A stretch of 64,000 nucleotides of DNA from NCBI GenBank assembly GCA_902462155.1, contig CABQAQ010000003.1, positions 155,475 to 219,474 on the forward strand, in the 5' to 3' direction. The notes under the pieces are model-generated. The model was not told the DNA's origin, ran no database searches, and saw only the letters and a program-made list of their open reading frames with translations. A program made the translations under genes and the position numbers. Below, in pieces: positions 1 through 9,552 of this stretch. The DNA is from an uncultured bacterium (GTDB taxonomy: Bacteria; Cyanobacteriota; Vampirovibrionia; Gastranaerophilales; Gastranaerophilaceae). The number at the start of each line of letters is the position of its first letter. The stretch's first letter is position 1.

Positions 1-965
1 AGAATACCATCAATCCCTTGGTTTTTAAGGCAGATAGTTATACACCCTAAAGCTAAAGCTTCAAGATAAATAGTTCCAAAATCTATATGATTTTTTAGTA
101 GAATGAATAAATCAGCTTGTTTAAGAAGTTCTTTTTGCTGCTCTGGAGTTGTTTCTTTAAAAAAATTGATTTTATGATTTAAATTAAGTTCCTCTATAAG
201 TTTCTGATACTTAATATCCGAATTTGCATAATCAATAATATTAAGATCCCAATTAAAAAGATCAATTTTTTCAATGGATCGAAGGATTAAATCTAAATTG
301 CACTTATTATCAGAATGGTTTATAGTAAGAATATTTAAGTGTTTATTTGTCTTCCATTTTATGAATTTTTCTAAGATTAAAGGCTGACTTAATATTAAAT
401 CACGATCTACCCCATTAGAAGTTAAAAAAAGCTTATTATTACAATTAGGAAATAAAAGTTTAATACTTTTAATAGCAGAGGGTGTTCTTGCCCCAATTAA
501 AGTAGATTTGCGTAAAATATTTTTTAACTTTTTTTTCAATAACTTTCCTACAATAATATTATTTATTATTGCAATATCTTTTGGATGCAAACAAGATACA
601 AAAGGTTTTATTTTACCTTTTATTAATTTTTCACAAAAGAAAATACCGTTTAATCCGTGCGCAATAACTATATCATAATTGTTTATATCAATATCATCAT
701 TTACTTTTTCTTGAGGTGTAGAAAAAAAAGGGATAAAATAATTTATATTATATATAATATTTTTATCTAGTTCATAAACTCCATTAGAATAAAAATTTTG
801 CCTATCATAAAAGAATTTCCAAATTGAATTTAATTTAACAACATCAACTACGTGTCCAAGATTTTGTAATTCTGTAGCTAAGTCGTGCAGATAGTAATTA
901 TCTTTATTCACACAATGTAATGAAATATTAAGTGGGTATAAATCGCTAATTAATAGGATATTCAT
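1..965 (-). CDS. Glycosyltransferase, GT4-like (3' end outside window)
   Basis: An open frame of 321 codons runs from an ATG at 965 off the left edge without a stop. The N-terminus (MNILLISDLYPLN) is the usual first strand and loop of a GT-B glycosyltransferase. Near the visible end, an ADLFILL segment followed by EALALG matches the donor-binding region of family 4 enzymes. Such proteins transfer a sugar from a nucleotide donor to a lipid- or polysaccharide-linked acceptor on the cytoplasmic side of the membrane. The acceptor cannot be told. No signal peptide or membrane segment is seen. The C-terminal helix is missing only because the window ends. Confidence 0.8.
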   Translation of the reverse strand, partial: MNILLISDLYPLNISLHCVNKDNYYLHDLATELQNLGHVVDVVKLNSIWKFFYDRQNFYSNGVYELDKNIIYNINYFIPFFSTPQEKVNDDIDINNYDIVIAHGLNGIFFCEKLIKGKIKPFVSCLHPKDIAIINNIIVGKLLKKKLKNILRKSTLIGARTPSAIKSIKLLFPNCNNKLFLTSNGVDRDLILSQPLILEKFIKWKTNKHLNILTINHSDNKCNLDLILRSIEKIDLFNWDLNIIDYANSDIKYQKLIEELNLNHKINFFKETTPEQQKELLKQADLFILLKNHIDFGTIYLEALALGCITICLKNQGIDGI

Positions 966-1074
966 ACAAATAATATAGCATAATCACAAAAAAATAAGAA
1001 TAATATTAAAGTTTTTTCATTAATTGCCGATAAGATAAAAGGTGTAAAAGTAGTTAAGGAAATAGGTAGTAGGA

Positions 1075-1305
1075 ATGGTAAGTTATATAGAATACCCTGT
1101 GGTTATTTATAAGAATAAAAAATCTAATGGATTTTTTGCAAATTGTATAATAAAAAATCTTATGGCATTTGGAAAAACTGAAAAAGATGCTATTAATAAT
1201 ATAACAACAACTTTAAATGATATGGAAAAAGAACATTTTATAAGAATAAAACCAATATATAAAATGAGTAATTTAAGAAAAGATTTATTAACATGTCAAT
1301 ATTAA
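1075..1305 (+). CDS. Small HicB-like protein
   Basis: This 76-residue protein has the layout of the HicB N-terminal domain: a first strand IEYPVVIYK, a hairpin with GFFANC, then GKTEKDAINNI, which matches the GxTxEEAxxNI helix of HicB proteins. HicB proteins are antitoxins that fold like a partial RNase H domain. No hicA toxin gene lies on either side, and the usual C-terminal DNA-binding part is absent. It overlaps the start of mrnC by 13 bases, so the two are probably translationally coupled. It could be an orphan regulator or simply a HicB-fold protein recruited to RNA processing. Confidence 0.5.
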   Translation: MVSYIEYPVVIYKNKKSNGFFANCIIKNLMAFGKTEKDAINNITTTLNDMEKEHFIRIKPIYKMSNLRKDLLTCQY

Positions 1306-1691
1306 ATCTAAGAAGTTATGCCCATCTAGGTGATGCTTTATGGGAAGTAATAATTCGTAAAGAAGTTATATATAAGACTATAGGAAAATCTATAGAATTG
1401 CATAAAAATACAATAAAGTATGTAAATGCCGGATATCAGACAGAACTTTTAGAATATTTAAAACCAAGTTTAAAAGAAGAAGAGTTAGAATTAGTAAGGC
1501 AAGCCAGAAATATTAAAATATCAAGTGCAAGAAAAGTTAATCAGTCATTGCATAGACAGGCTACTGCCTTTGAAGCTTTATTAGGTTATTTATATATTAA
1601 TGATGTATATCGATATAATAGTTTAAAAGAAAAATTGATAGATCGATGTTTTAATATTCAGGATAGTTTAAATAAAGAAGAAAAAAGCTAA
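1293..1691 (+). CDS. mrnC: Mini-ribonuclease III
   Basis: The 132-residue protein consists of a single RNase III catalytic domain without a double-stranded RNA-binding domain, the defining trait of mini-RNase III, which matures 23S rRNA ends. It opens with YAHLGDALWEVIIRK, containing the family's GDA signature, and has TAFEALLGYLY near the C-terminus, which supplies the second acidic metal-binding cluster. The length is normal for the family, which is found in Firmicutes and Cyanobacteria. The ATG at 1293 lies inside the preceding HicB-like frame. A strong hairpin terminator begins within its last codons. Confidence 0.9.
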   Translation: MSILNLRSYAHLGDALWEVIIRKEVIYKTIGKSIELHKNTIKYVNAGYQTELLEYLKPSLKEEELELVRQARNIKISSARKVNQSLHRQATAFEALLGYLYINDVYRYNSLKEKLIDRCFNIQDSLNKEEKS

Positions 1692-1711
1692 TAATCTGAT
1701 TATTAGCTTTT
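1683..1711. terminator. Perfect hairpin, bidirectional terminator
   Basis: A perfect 13-bp stem (AAAAGCTAATAAT pairing with ATTATTAGCTTTT) encloses a 3-base loop. The left arm contains the mrnC stop codon. The A and T tracts at either end let it work in both directions, for mrnC and for the small convergent gene at 1777. Confidence 0.8.
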
Positions 1712-1776
1712 AGAAATTTGTTTTAAATAAAAGTCATCTCATTCTTATTAACGGCAGGATCAAAAATGTTACTTGT

Positions 1777-1965
1777 TTACTCTTTACTTTCAGGATTTTG
1801 CTTATTGAGTTTTGTATAATTAACTAATCTACTATTATTCATTGCAATAATCTGCATAGATTTCCAAAAGTGTTCCGGATCCATTTTAGATTCTGATTTT
1901 ACGGAACCTTCCTTAAACATTTCTGCTAGTTTTTTATCTAAATCTGAAGTTGTACCTATAGCCAT
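1777..1965 (-). CDS. Small hypothetical protein
   Basis: This 62-residue hydrophilic protein has no motif that I recognise. A good ribosome binding site (AGGAGAGGG, four bases before the ATG) and a terminator hairpin at its 3' side argue that it is a real gene. It is rich in Lys, Glu, Met and Asn, has no membrane segment and no Cys. It stands alone between mrnC and the HerA-like gene. Confidence 0.55.
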   Translation of the reverse strand: MAIGTTSDLDKKLAEMFKEGSVKSESKMDPEHFWKSMQIIAMNNSRLVNYTKLNKQNPESKE

Positions 1966-2055
1966 CTAGCCCTCTCCTCTACTACATATTTCATACTTAT
2001 ATAAAGTATATTTATTAAGTAGGATTTCAACGACTAGTATTTTTGTTACATTCAT

Positions 2056-4062
2056 TTACAATAATACTTGTTTTTTTGTAATAGCAGCAAGAGAAGGATT
2101 AAGTAATCTTCTGCCAACTTGGTTGAATTGAATGGATAGCAAGGTTTTATCACCATAGCTTATAATTTTTTCAATAACACCTTCACCATATTTAGGATGA
2201 TAGATAAATTCTCCTTCATAAAACTTAACATTTTGTGTATTTTTATCAGTACTAATATTCGCTTGATAAATAGGAACTGTATTTTTTTTGTTATGAAATT
2301 TTGTAGAAGTATTCTCTTGAGGGACTAGATTTTCAAATTTGTTTTCTAAAGTGTTGACAATTAATTGATCCTCTTGTATAGGTAATTTTTGATTAGAGTT
2401 TGTTGTGTCATCATTTTTTTTAGGTAAGCCATCAATAATATCAAGCATTTCTTCATCGAGTTGTAAGTTCTCATCAATGTTGGTTTGAATTATAGATTTA
2501 TTAACGTTATTATTATCACTATTCTCTTTATCGACAACAGTATCATTTTCAATTACGTTTGATTTAACTTCGAGATTAACAAGATGATCATCTGAGGAAT
2601 TTTCAGAAGATGTTAATATACTTTTGGATGGATTTATAATAGTATCTTTTTTTTCAGAATAAATAATATCTGTTTTATTTAAATCATTAGTAGGCTTTAT
2701 ATTAGGATCATTATTTTCTTTAATGTTAGGATCAGAAGATCCAATTTTGTCAGTAGATGTTTTTTTAGCCACTGAACAAGGAGCTGTAAAAATTTTATCA
2801 ATATCTTTTTGTATTTCTTCTTGAACTATCTGTTGTTCTTTTAAATCAAGTTGTTCTAAATTAACTATGAATGGCAAAAAATAAGTATTTTGACCAAATA
2901 TAATAAATTGATCAAAAAACAAATTATGTAAAAATGTAGTATAAAACTCGCTATCTTTAATTGATTCCAGTGGTTTAAATAAAATCAAATTTTTAACATA
3001 CTGTTTAATATTAAAAGAGCTGTTAAATTTGTAATTTGATGTGATAATAGGTTTAAACGAAGTCTGAGAAAAGATTTTATCTATAGTATAATCATCGATA
3101 GAAAAATTATCTAAATTAATCAGAAAATAGCAAGGATTTTTAACTAAACTAATAATAGTATTTAAAACTAAAGGATAAAATTTCTTGTCAATATCGGAGG
3201 CATTAACAACGGTAATGTCATTTGTTTCTATAGATTGATTTAATATATTAAAATCTTTTTTATCTTGTGCAAATAAGCCTTGGTATTTATATTTTAATAA
3301 TTGATTTCTGAAAATAGCTAATTCGGGCATTTTATTTTGATTATATTCATCATCAATTACACTCTGTAAAGTTTCAAATGGTAAAAATCCTTGTTCAAGA
3401 GAGTTTACATAGTTTTTAAGTTCAAGAAGGATTCCTTCAATAATAGCTCTTTTTTCAATAGCACCGAGTTTCAGATCTTTGTTAATAAGAAAATCAAAAG
3501 CATCACAATTGAAGGGTAATCTGAAGTTATCCGAAAGCTTAAGAATATTTGCATATTTATAAATCGAAGAAGAGTGTTGATTATTGAAATCAAGAATTAA
3601 AACTTTTTTGTTTAAAGAACTTAAATTATCAATAATATTATTTTCGATTTTTAATCTGTTTTCTATATTATCAGAACGTATATATAAACCGTTATCTATT
3701 AAATTAATGGGAGATTGAAAGAAAAATTTATGGTCATTAAGTTTACCCCATAAAATATTAGAATTTTTATCTTTAATAAATTTAGAAGCTTGATAAGCTT
3801 CAAGAATAGTAATTTTAGCATCAATACAAGGAATATAACCATTATAAGGAGCAAGATTACCTTCTTGATTAAAATTAAGAATAAACTTAATAATAGCATT
3901 ATTAGATTTTTTATTATGGTTGGAAGATTCAATCTGAATTACTTGAGCTAAAATTGTTTCATTTTGATCTTCAATAACTAGAAAATCTGCGATTTTAAGT
4001 GGGTAGTCTAAAATATTATAATTAAGTTTTGCATAATCATTTTTAATATCGATAAGTTCCAT
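2056..4062 (-). CDS. HerA-like protein, degenerate P-loop, C-terminal Tudor-like domain
   Basis: Residues 1-50 resemble the HAS-barrel that opens HerA/FtsK-type ATPases (FLVIED, ILAQVIQIE). Further on, KKVLILDFNNQHSS occupies the place of the strand after the P-loop in HerA (a VLVIDPHGEY-like segment). The expected glycine-rich Walker A loop is missing; the equivalent stretch reads RSDNIENRLKIENN. A long Asn/Asp/Ser-rich linker fills about residues 400-615. The last 50 residues (GEFIYHPKYGEGVIEKI) match the Tudor-like domain at the end of UvrD/PcrA helicases, which binds RNA polymerase. I start it at the ATG at 4062, with GGAAAAAAGAG eight bases upstream, not at the TTG 21 bases earlier. The exact role is unknown; ATP hydrolysis is doubtful. 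Confidence 0.6.
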   Translation of the reverse strand: MELIDIKNDYAKLNYNILDYPLKIADFLVIEDQNETILAQVIQIESSNHNKKSNNAIIKFILNFNQEGNLAPYNGYIPCIDAKITILEAYQASKFIKDKNSNILWGKLNDHKFFFQSPINLIDNGLYIRSDNIENRLKIENNIIDNLSSLNKKVLILDFNNQHSSSIYKYANILKLSDNFRLPFNCDAFDFLINKDLKLGAIEKRAIIEGILLELKNYVNSLEQGFLPFETLQSVIDDEYNQNKMPELAIFRNQLLKYKYQGLFAQDKKDFNILNQSIETNDITVVNASDIDKKFYPLVLNTIISLVKNPCYFLINLDNFSIDDYTIDKIFSQTSFKPIITSNYKFNSSFNIKQYVKNLILFKPLESIKDSEFYTTFLHNLFFDQFIIFGQNTYFLPFIVNLEQLDLKEQQIVQEEIQKDIDKIFTAPCSVAKKTSTDKIGSSDPNIKENNDPNIKPTNDLNKTDIIYSEKKDTIINPSKSILTSSENSSDDHLVNLEVKSNVIENDTVVDKENSDNNNVNKSIIQTNIDENLQLDEEMLDIIDGLPKKNDDTTNSNQKLPIQEDQLIVNTLENKFENLVPQENTSTKFHNKKNTVPIYQANISTDKNTQNVKFYEGEFIYHPKYGEGVIEKIISYGDKTLLSIQFNQVGRRLLNPSLAAITKKQVLL

Positions 4063-4210
4063 AATCCAAACTCTTTTTTCCAAAAAAATACCTTAATTAA
4101 TTTTATTATAAACTAAATTAAGAATAAAATTCAATTTAAAATAAAAAAGAAGAGAATAATAAAAGAATGTTCTGGTAAATAAATAAAATTTAAAGTAAAA
4201 TAAAGAAGGA

Positions 4211-5023
4211 ATGAATAAACAGATAAAAATGACTTTAAAAGATACAGCAACATACCATTTATATGTACTGATATCAAAGCAAATAAATGAGTTTTTGAAT
4301 ACTATTGGAATGATAGGAAAGCAGTTATATATATCGTTGTTGTATATAATAAAAATGCAAATAAATATAAAGCAAGTAGTAGTGCAAGCATCAAGATTTG
4401 GATTTGATTCATTACCAATAACAATAGCAATAGTATCAATGACAACAGTAATAATATCAATGCAAGTTGCTCCTGAAATGGTAAAACAAGGAGGAGAAAA
4501 TTATGTTGGAATGCTAATAGCAATGGTAATGGTAAGGGAATTAGCAGATATAATGGCAGGCTTTGCAATAATCTCCATGATAGGTTCAGCATTTGCTTCA
4601 GAGGTAGCAACGATGAAGGTAACGGAGCAGATAGATGCAATGAAATCGTTAAAAGTAGATCCAATAAAATATTTATTTGTTCCAAGATTGTTAGCAGGTT
4701 TTATAATGATGCCATTTGTAGTGATAATAGACTCATTTGTAGGATTAGTTTTTGGAGGAATAACAGCAACAAGCTTGGCATCAATAAGTATGCTAAATTA
4801 TATAGAATCAATATGGCACGGACTAGTAGTCAAAGATATATTTATAGCATTATTAAAAGCATCAGTATTTGGATTTGCAATAGTATTAGTAAGTCTATCC
4901 TGTGGATTAAATGCATCGGGTGGAGCAAAAGGTGTAGGGATAGCAACTACAAGAGCTGTTGTATGGTCATTTATAACAATTACAATTATAGATTATATTT
5001 TTGCTTTAATATTTTATTTTTAA
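4211..5023 (+). CDS. mlaE: MlaE-type ABC lipid transport permease
   Basis: This 270-residue, multi-pass membrane protein is the permease of an MlaEFD/TGD-type phospholipid transporter between inner and outer membranes. The hallmark cytoplasmic helix EVATMKVTEQIDAMKSL (residues 131-147) is present, followed by the DP and PR motifs. About five hydrophobic segments follow an N-terminal amphipathic helix. It is first in an operon with the ATPase (15 bases on), the MCE protein and lpxK. The N-terminal cytosolic extension (about 50 residues) is slightly longer than in Escherichia coli MlaE. Confidence 0.9.
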   Translation: MNKQIKMTLKDTATYHLYVLISKQINEFLNTIGMIGKQLYISLLYIIKMQINIKQVVVQASRFGFDSLPITIAIVSMTTVIISMQVAPEMVKQGGENYVGMLIAMVMVRELADIMAGFAIISMIGSAFASEVATMKVTEQIDAMKSLKVDPIKYLFVPRLLAGFIMMPFVVIIDSFVGLVFGGITATSLASISMLNYIESIWHGLVVKDIFIALLKASVFGFAIVLVSLSCGLNASGGAKGVGIATTRAVVWSFITITIIDYIFALIFYF

Positions 5024-5038
5024 AAAGGATATTTTAAA

Positions 5039-5767
5039 ATGAGTGTGAAAGTTGAAAATTTAACAAAAAAATTTGATGATAAAAAAATACTTGATGATAT
5101 TTCATTTGAAGTAAAAGATGGGGAATCATTAGCTATTGTCGGATTTAGTGGTTCAGGAAAGAGTACGATATTAAAAATAATAGCAAAATTACTAACAGCA
5201 GATTCAGGTAAAATAGAATTATCAGAAGGTGATGTCGCTATGGTATTTCAATATTCGGCTTTATTTGATTCATTAAATGTTTATGACAATATAGTCTTTT
5301 CATTAACTGAACGACCGGAATTTAAAAAGAAATATAAGAAGAAAGAAGATCTTGATCAAATAGTAAAAGAGAAATTAAAATTAGTAGGCTTAGAAGGTAT
5401 AGAGAACAAATATCCACACGAGTTATCAGGCGGAATGCAGAAGCGAGTAAGTTTTGCAAGAGCAATAGTTACAAATCCAATAACAATTTTATATGATGAA
5501 CCTACAGCAGGTTTAGATCCGGTATCATCAACGATAATAGAGAATTATATAGTAAGATTAAAAAATGAATTAAATGCCTCGTGTATAGTAGTAACTCACC
5601 AGATGTCAACAATACAGAGGTGTACGGATAAAGTAATAATGCTATATGATGGAAAAATAGTATTTCAAGGGACACCAAGTGAGATGCTAAATACAGATAA
5701 TCCGTATGCAAAACAATTTGTAACAGCAAGTATTGATGGCCCAATGAAATTAAATATTTCATCTTAA
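5039..5767 (+). CDS. mlaF: MlaF-type ABC transporter ATPase
   Basis: This 242-residue ATPase powers the MlaE permease. Walker A is GFSGSGKST (35-43), the signature is LSGGMQKR (129-136), Walker B ends in LYDEPTAGLDP with catalytic Glu154, and the switch His is in VVTHQM. Replacement of the usual LSGGQ by LSGGM is a mark of the MlaF subfamily. It has the normal length and lies between mlaE and mlaD. Confidence 0.92.
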   Translation: MSVKVENLTKKFDDKKILDDISFEVKDGESLAIVGFSGSGKSTILKIIAKLLTADSGKIELSEGDVAMVFQYSALFDSLNVYDNIVFSLTERPEFKKKYKKKEDLDQIVKEKLKLVGLEGIENKYPHELSGGMQKRVSFARAIVTNPITILYDEPTAGLDPVSSTIIENYIVRLKNELNASCIVVTHQMSTIQRCTDKVIMLYDGKIVFQGTPSEMLNTDNPYAKQFVTASIDGPMKLNISS

Positions 5768-5825
5768 TTTATTTTATTATATAATGTTAAATAAAGATAT
5801 ATAAAAAGGATTATAATATAAAGAA

Positions 5826-7205
5826 ATGAGATTTTCATCATCATTTAAAGTAGGACTCTTAACATTAATATCATTAATCATATTGGTTTTTAGTATACTA
5901 TGGATAAAAGGTAGAGCCTTATCAGCAGGAGAAAGAATAACAATTCAATTTAAGGACGTAAATGGTATGCGACCTGGTTCCGGAGTCCAATTAATGGGCT
6001 TTAGAGTAGGCCAAGTAGAAGAAATTACTCCTGTTTTAAATAATGAAAAAAGTTTTATAAATGTGAAATTTGTAATTACAGAAAAGGATATACAGATTCC
6101 GGATGCTTCAATAATATCAATACAGCAGTCAGGATTGATAGGAGAACAATTTTTAGAAATTACCCCACCGATTGAAAGATTTATTTATTTACCGGCAAAA
6201 AATACAGATAAACAGATTCTGCACGCAAAAGATTCTGTTATGATGACTTTAAGTGATAAATTGTATAAAGTAGGTGTGATTAAGGATATAAAGTTAGTAA
6301 AAACAGATACTATACCATTAAATTTTTCTAAAAAGATCAAAACAAAAGATGCATATAAGATAGGTTATATTATTAATTTACCGGGACTTATATTAAAAGA
6401 AGAAGATCTTCAAGGAGATATTATATTAAGTTCAAACGGTATAGAAAATGATGAAGTATTAAATTTAAAATATGCAAATGGTCAAGTACTAGAATATCCT
6501 ATAAGTGATTCTAAATATACGATTATAGAACCTTTAAGGCTTTCTGATTTTATGGAATTACAATATAAAGCAGCTGAATCGTTGTTTGAAACAAATGAAA
6601 AAATAAGTTCAATATTATCAGATCAAGTAATAGCAGATCTTCAGGAATCTGCAATGAACTTAAGGATTCTAACTTGTTCAGCGAATACTACTTTAGAAAA
6701 GGCACAAGTTCTAATAGATTCATCTCGTGAAGATTTAGATGAACTTATGAAAATTGCAAATAGATTATCAGATAAAATGATCATATTAACAGATAATATT
6801 AATAATATAGTAGGAGATGAGGAATTTAAAACATCATTAAGGTCTACTATGAGTAATGTAGATAGATTGTCTTGCAATATAAATAATATTCTGGAAGATC
6901 AACTTGTAAAAGATACATTAAAAGATATTAATGTAACAAGTAAAAATTTAGCACAGATATCAAGCTATATTAATGATGCTACTCAAGATGCAAAATTAAA
7001 AGATTCTATACAGAAAACAGTGACAAAATTTAATATAGCATTAGATAAATTAGCAATTACCCTTGAAACAGTAAATGATTTAACAGTAAATGAGAAAGAT
7101 ACAATAAAATGTACATTAGTAAATGCAAATAAGACAGCTAGTAATTTAAGGAAATTTTCAGAAAAGTTAAATAAAAGATTTTTACTTTTTAGATTATTAT
7201 TTTAA
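5826..7205 (+). CDS. mlaD: MlaD-type MCE-domain protein
   Basis: An N-terminal membrane anchor (residues 8-27) is followed by an MCE domain (about 38-120; GMRPGSGVQLMGFRVGQVEE), the lipid-binding ring module of Mla/TGD systems. The rest, to residue 459, is a long mainly helical region with repeated Asp/Asn/Leu-rich stretches that would form a coiled coil in the periplasm. Escherichia coli MlaD is only about 180 residues; long versions occur in Cyanobacteria and chloroplasts, where the tail may help span the periplasm. It follows mlaF by 58 bases and precedes lpxK by 5. Confidence 0.85.
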   Translation: MRFSSSFKVGLLTLISLIILVFSILWIKGRALSAGERITIQFKDVNGMRPGSGVQLMGFRVGQVEEITPVLNNEKSFINVKFVITEKDIQIPDASIISIQQSGLIGEQFLEITPPIERFIYLPAKNTDKQILHAKDSVMMTLSDKLYKVGVIKDIKLVKTDTIPLNFSKKIKTKDAYKIGYIINLPGLILKEEDLQGDIILSSNGIENDEVLNLKYANGQVLEYPISDSKYTIIEPLRLSDFMELQYKAAESLFETNEKISSILSDQVIADLQESAMNLRILTCSANTTLEKAQVLIDSSREDLDELMKIANRLSDKMIILTDNINNIVGDEEFKTSLRSTMSNVDRLSCNINNILEDQLVKDTLKDINVTSKNLAQISSYINDATQDAKLKDSIQKTVTKFNIALDKLAITLETVNDLTVNEKDTIKCTLVNANKTASNLRKFSEKLNKRFLLFRLLF

Positions 7206-7210
7206 TTAAA

Positions 7211-8275
7211 ATGAAACAATATATATCTAAATTTCATTATAAGAGGAAGTATAATATAATAGAGCATATAATAAAAGGTATGCTATATATTCCATCGTGT
7301 GTATATGGACTTATATCAAAAGTACGGAATTTATTATATGATTATGGGATATTAAGAAGTGAAAGAGTAAATGCAAAAGTAATATCGATAGGGAATTTAA
7401 CAACAGGTGGAACAGGAAAGACACCTATTACTGGAATGATAGCAGATTATTTAGCCCAAAGTGGAGATAATTATAAGGTTGGGATTATATCAAGAGGATA
7501 TGGAGGTAAATTACCAAAAGATAGAGTAAATTTGATATCGGATGGGAGTCAAGTTTATTATGGGGTAAAAGAGGCTGGAGATGAACCGTATTTACTGACA
7601 AAGATGTCAAAAAAAGCTATTGTTTTAACTTGTGCAAATAGAGTAATGGCTACAAAAGAAGCTATTAATAAATATGGATGTTCAATAATATTATTAGATG
7701 ATTGTTTTCAACATAGAAAGATAAATAGAGATATAGATATTATAGTAATAGATAGTGAAAAAAAATTAGGAAATGGCTGTCTTTTGCCTCAAGGTCCATT
7801 AAGAGAAGAAGAATGTAATATAAAGAGAGCAGATAAAATTATTATAGTAAATAAGAATAATGATATAGTTGATTTAATAAAATATAGGAACTATATAGAA
7901 GAAAAGTATAAAAAGCCAACAATAGTCTGTAATATGGACGTTGACAAAATCGTATCGATAGACAATAAAAAAGAGTTGCCAAGTATTGCAAATAATTCAG
8001 ATATATATGCTTTTAGTGCAATAGGTCAACCGGAACAATTTTATGGTTACTTAGAAAAAAGATTTAAGCTTATAGGGAAAAAATCATTTGAGGATCATCA
8101 TTTATATAGCCAAAAAGATATAGATGACATAAATAATGAGGCAAAAAAAATAAAAGCAAAGTATTTAATAACAACAGAAAAAGATGCGGTAAAATTATTA
8201 AAGTATAAATCAGATATTGAGATATTTGTATTAAAATTAAAACCTAATTTAGATATAAAGAAATTATTAAGCTAG
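7211..8275 (+). CDS. lpxK: Tetraacyldisaccharide 4'-kinase (lipid A synthesis)
   Basis: LpxK phosphorylates the 4' position of the lipid A disaccharide precursor at the inner membrane. The P-loop GNLTTGGTGKTP (61-72) is the family's characteristic one. ISRGYGG, the catalytic DD-FQHR block and the late TTEKDAVKL motif are also present. At 354 residues it has the expected size. It shows that this organism makes, or can make, lipid A-type lipopolysaccharide. Placement straight after mlaD suggests that outer-membrane lipid supply and maintenance are expressed together. Confidence 0.92.
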   Translation: MKQYISKFHYKRKYNIIEHIIKGMLYIPSCVYGLISKVRNLLYDYGILRSERVNAKVISIGNLTTGGTGKTPITGMIADYLAQSGDNYKVGIISRGYGGKLPKDRVNLISDGSQVYYGVKEAGDEPYLLTKMSKKAIVLTCANRVMATKEAINKYGCSIILLDDCFQHRKINRDIDIIVIDSEKKLGNGCLLPQGPLREEECNIKRADKIIIVNKNNDIVDLIKYRNYIEEKYKKPTIVCNMDVDKIVSIDNKKELPSIANNSDIYAFSAIGQPEQFYGYLEKRFKLIGKKSFEDHHLYSQKDIDDINNEAKKIKAKYLITTEKDAVKLLKYKSDIEIFVLKLKPNLDIKKLLS

Positions 8276-8280
8276 AAGAT

Positions 8281-9549
8281 TTAATAATAGTTAATCTTTA
8301 GATATTTACCATAGGAACTAATATCAAAATTTTGTTTAGTTAAAGATAAAAGTTTAGTTTGAATGCCATCTGTATCAATACTCCAAGCACCTAAAAATTT
8401 AGGAGTTTCTCCTGTATAAGCATAAGCTAAAACAATAATTCTATTATTATTATGGAAACTAAAACCAAGAGGAAAAATATCCCAACGATAATCCTCTAAA
8501 TCCAGATTATTCTTTTCTTTCCAAAAATATTTAATAGCTTCTCGAACTTCATCTAAGCGTTTTAATCTCATTTTGTTAAAATCGTAAATCCATAAGTTAG
8601 TTTGCCATAGTCCATCGGTTTTATAAGCAATTTTTTCTTTAAAAGCCACAATAGAATTATCATAATTAAAATCAATAGGAGTAAAAGTAGATTGAATAAA
8701 TTTCTCAATATTATACATCCCACTTTGAGCAATTATATTAGTATTAGTAATATAAGATTTTAAAATACGATCTTTTTTATTTAAACTTGTATCAAGAGTA
8801 ATATAAAAAATTTCTGAATTAACCTGATTATGATTATCAAATTTATACACACGTGAAAATACAAGTAGCTTAAAATCAGAAGAAACTAAAGCCGGAGATT
8901 TAACTTCTTTATCTATATCAATTTTAGTTAAATCAATTTCTCTTGAGCCTGGAGGGTCATTAAATTTTTCAATAGTAAAGTAAGGAGAAGGTAAATTAAG
9001 AATTTTTTCGTCTAATTTATCTTTAGCCTTTTTAGGTGTTTCAATCCGTTTATCAATACTTTTAATATCTCGAGCCATATTATTGTAATCATCAACAGTC
9101 TGAGGTTGATTATTTTCAAGTTCGGCTAATTTAAATGCTTCCCAAGAAGAGATTTTTTTACCTTTTTTAGCATATTCTTTTTTTAGAACTTTAGCCCGAG
9201 CTTTATTTTTTTGTTTTCTGGTTTTAGGTTCAAATTTTTTTTTAATAAATAATGTTACTTTATTATTAGTAATTTTAGAAGGAGTATGGTTAGGTGTATT
9301 AACAGAAGAATTTAAGTTAAAAATATTAAAGAAATTATTCTTTTTATCACGCAAGTTTTTGTCTTGAATAAGAGGAATGTTTTTAAATTCAATAGATTGG
9401 TTATAAGTATTTTCAAGATTTTTATATTTTTGATCAAAAGAATTTATTTGACCAGGAATAGCAAATATAGGCAAAGTATGAAAAAAATAAAATAAAATAA
9501 AAACGACTTTTATAAAAATGCCAAAATAAAGACATTTTTTGTTAAACAT
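8281..9549 (-). CDS. Exported protein of unknown function
   Basis: A strongly hydrophobic segment at residues 8-30 is a signal peptide or membrane anchor. A Lys-rich, low-complexity region (about 95-150) follows. The last 230 residues alternate short strands with DFKLLVFSRVYKF, DNSIVAFKEKI and LWQTNLWIYDF, resembling the repeated blades of TolB/WD40-type propellers, although I cannot count clear repeats. It starts 3 bases after the response regulator, so it is probably the last gene of the kinase-regulator operon. Its stop is only five bases from that of lpxK on the other strand. Confidence 0.55.
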   Translation of the reverse strand: MFNKKCLYFGIFIKVVFILFYFFHTLPIFAIPGQINSFDQKYKNLENTYNQSIEFKNIPLIQDKNLRDKKNNFFNIFNLNSSVNTPNHTPSKITNNKVTLFIKKKFEPKTRKQKNKARAKVLKKEYAKKGKKISSWEAFKLAELENNQPQTVDDYNNMARDIKSIDKRIETPKKAKDKLDEKILNLPSPYFTIEKFNDPPGSREIDLTKIDIDKEVKSPALVSSDFKLLVFSRVYKFDNHNQVNSEIFYITLDTSLNKKDRILKSYITNTNIIAQSGMYNIEKFIQSTFTPIDFNYDNSIVAFKEKIAYKTDGLWQTNLWIYDFNKMRLKRLDEVREAIKYFWKEKNNLDLEDYRWDIFPLGFSFHNNNRIIVLAYAYTGETPKFLGAWSIDTDGIQTKLLSLTKQNFDISSYGKYLKINYY

Positions 9550-9552
9550 AAT

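Noticed and set aside
4302..5037. Long overlapping frames within mlaE on both strands
   Set aside because: They are leucine- or serine-rich shadows of a low-complexity AT-rich membrane protein gene, with no ribosome binding sites.
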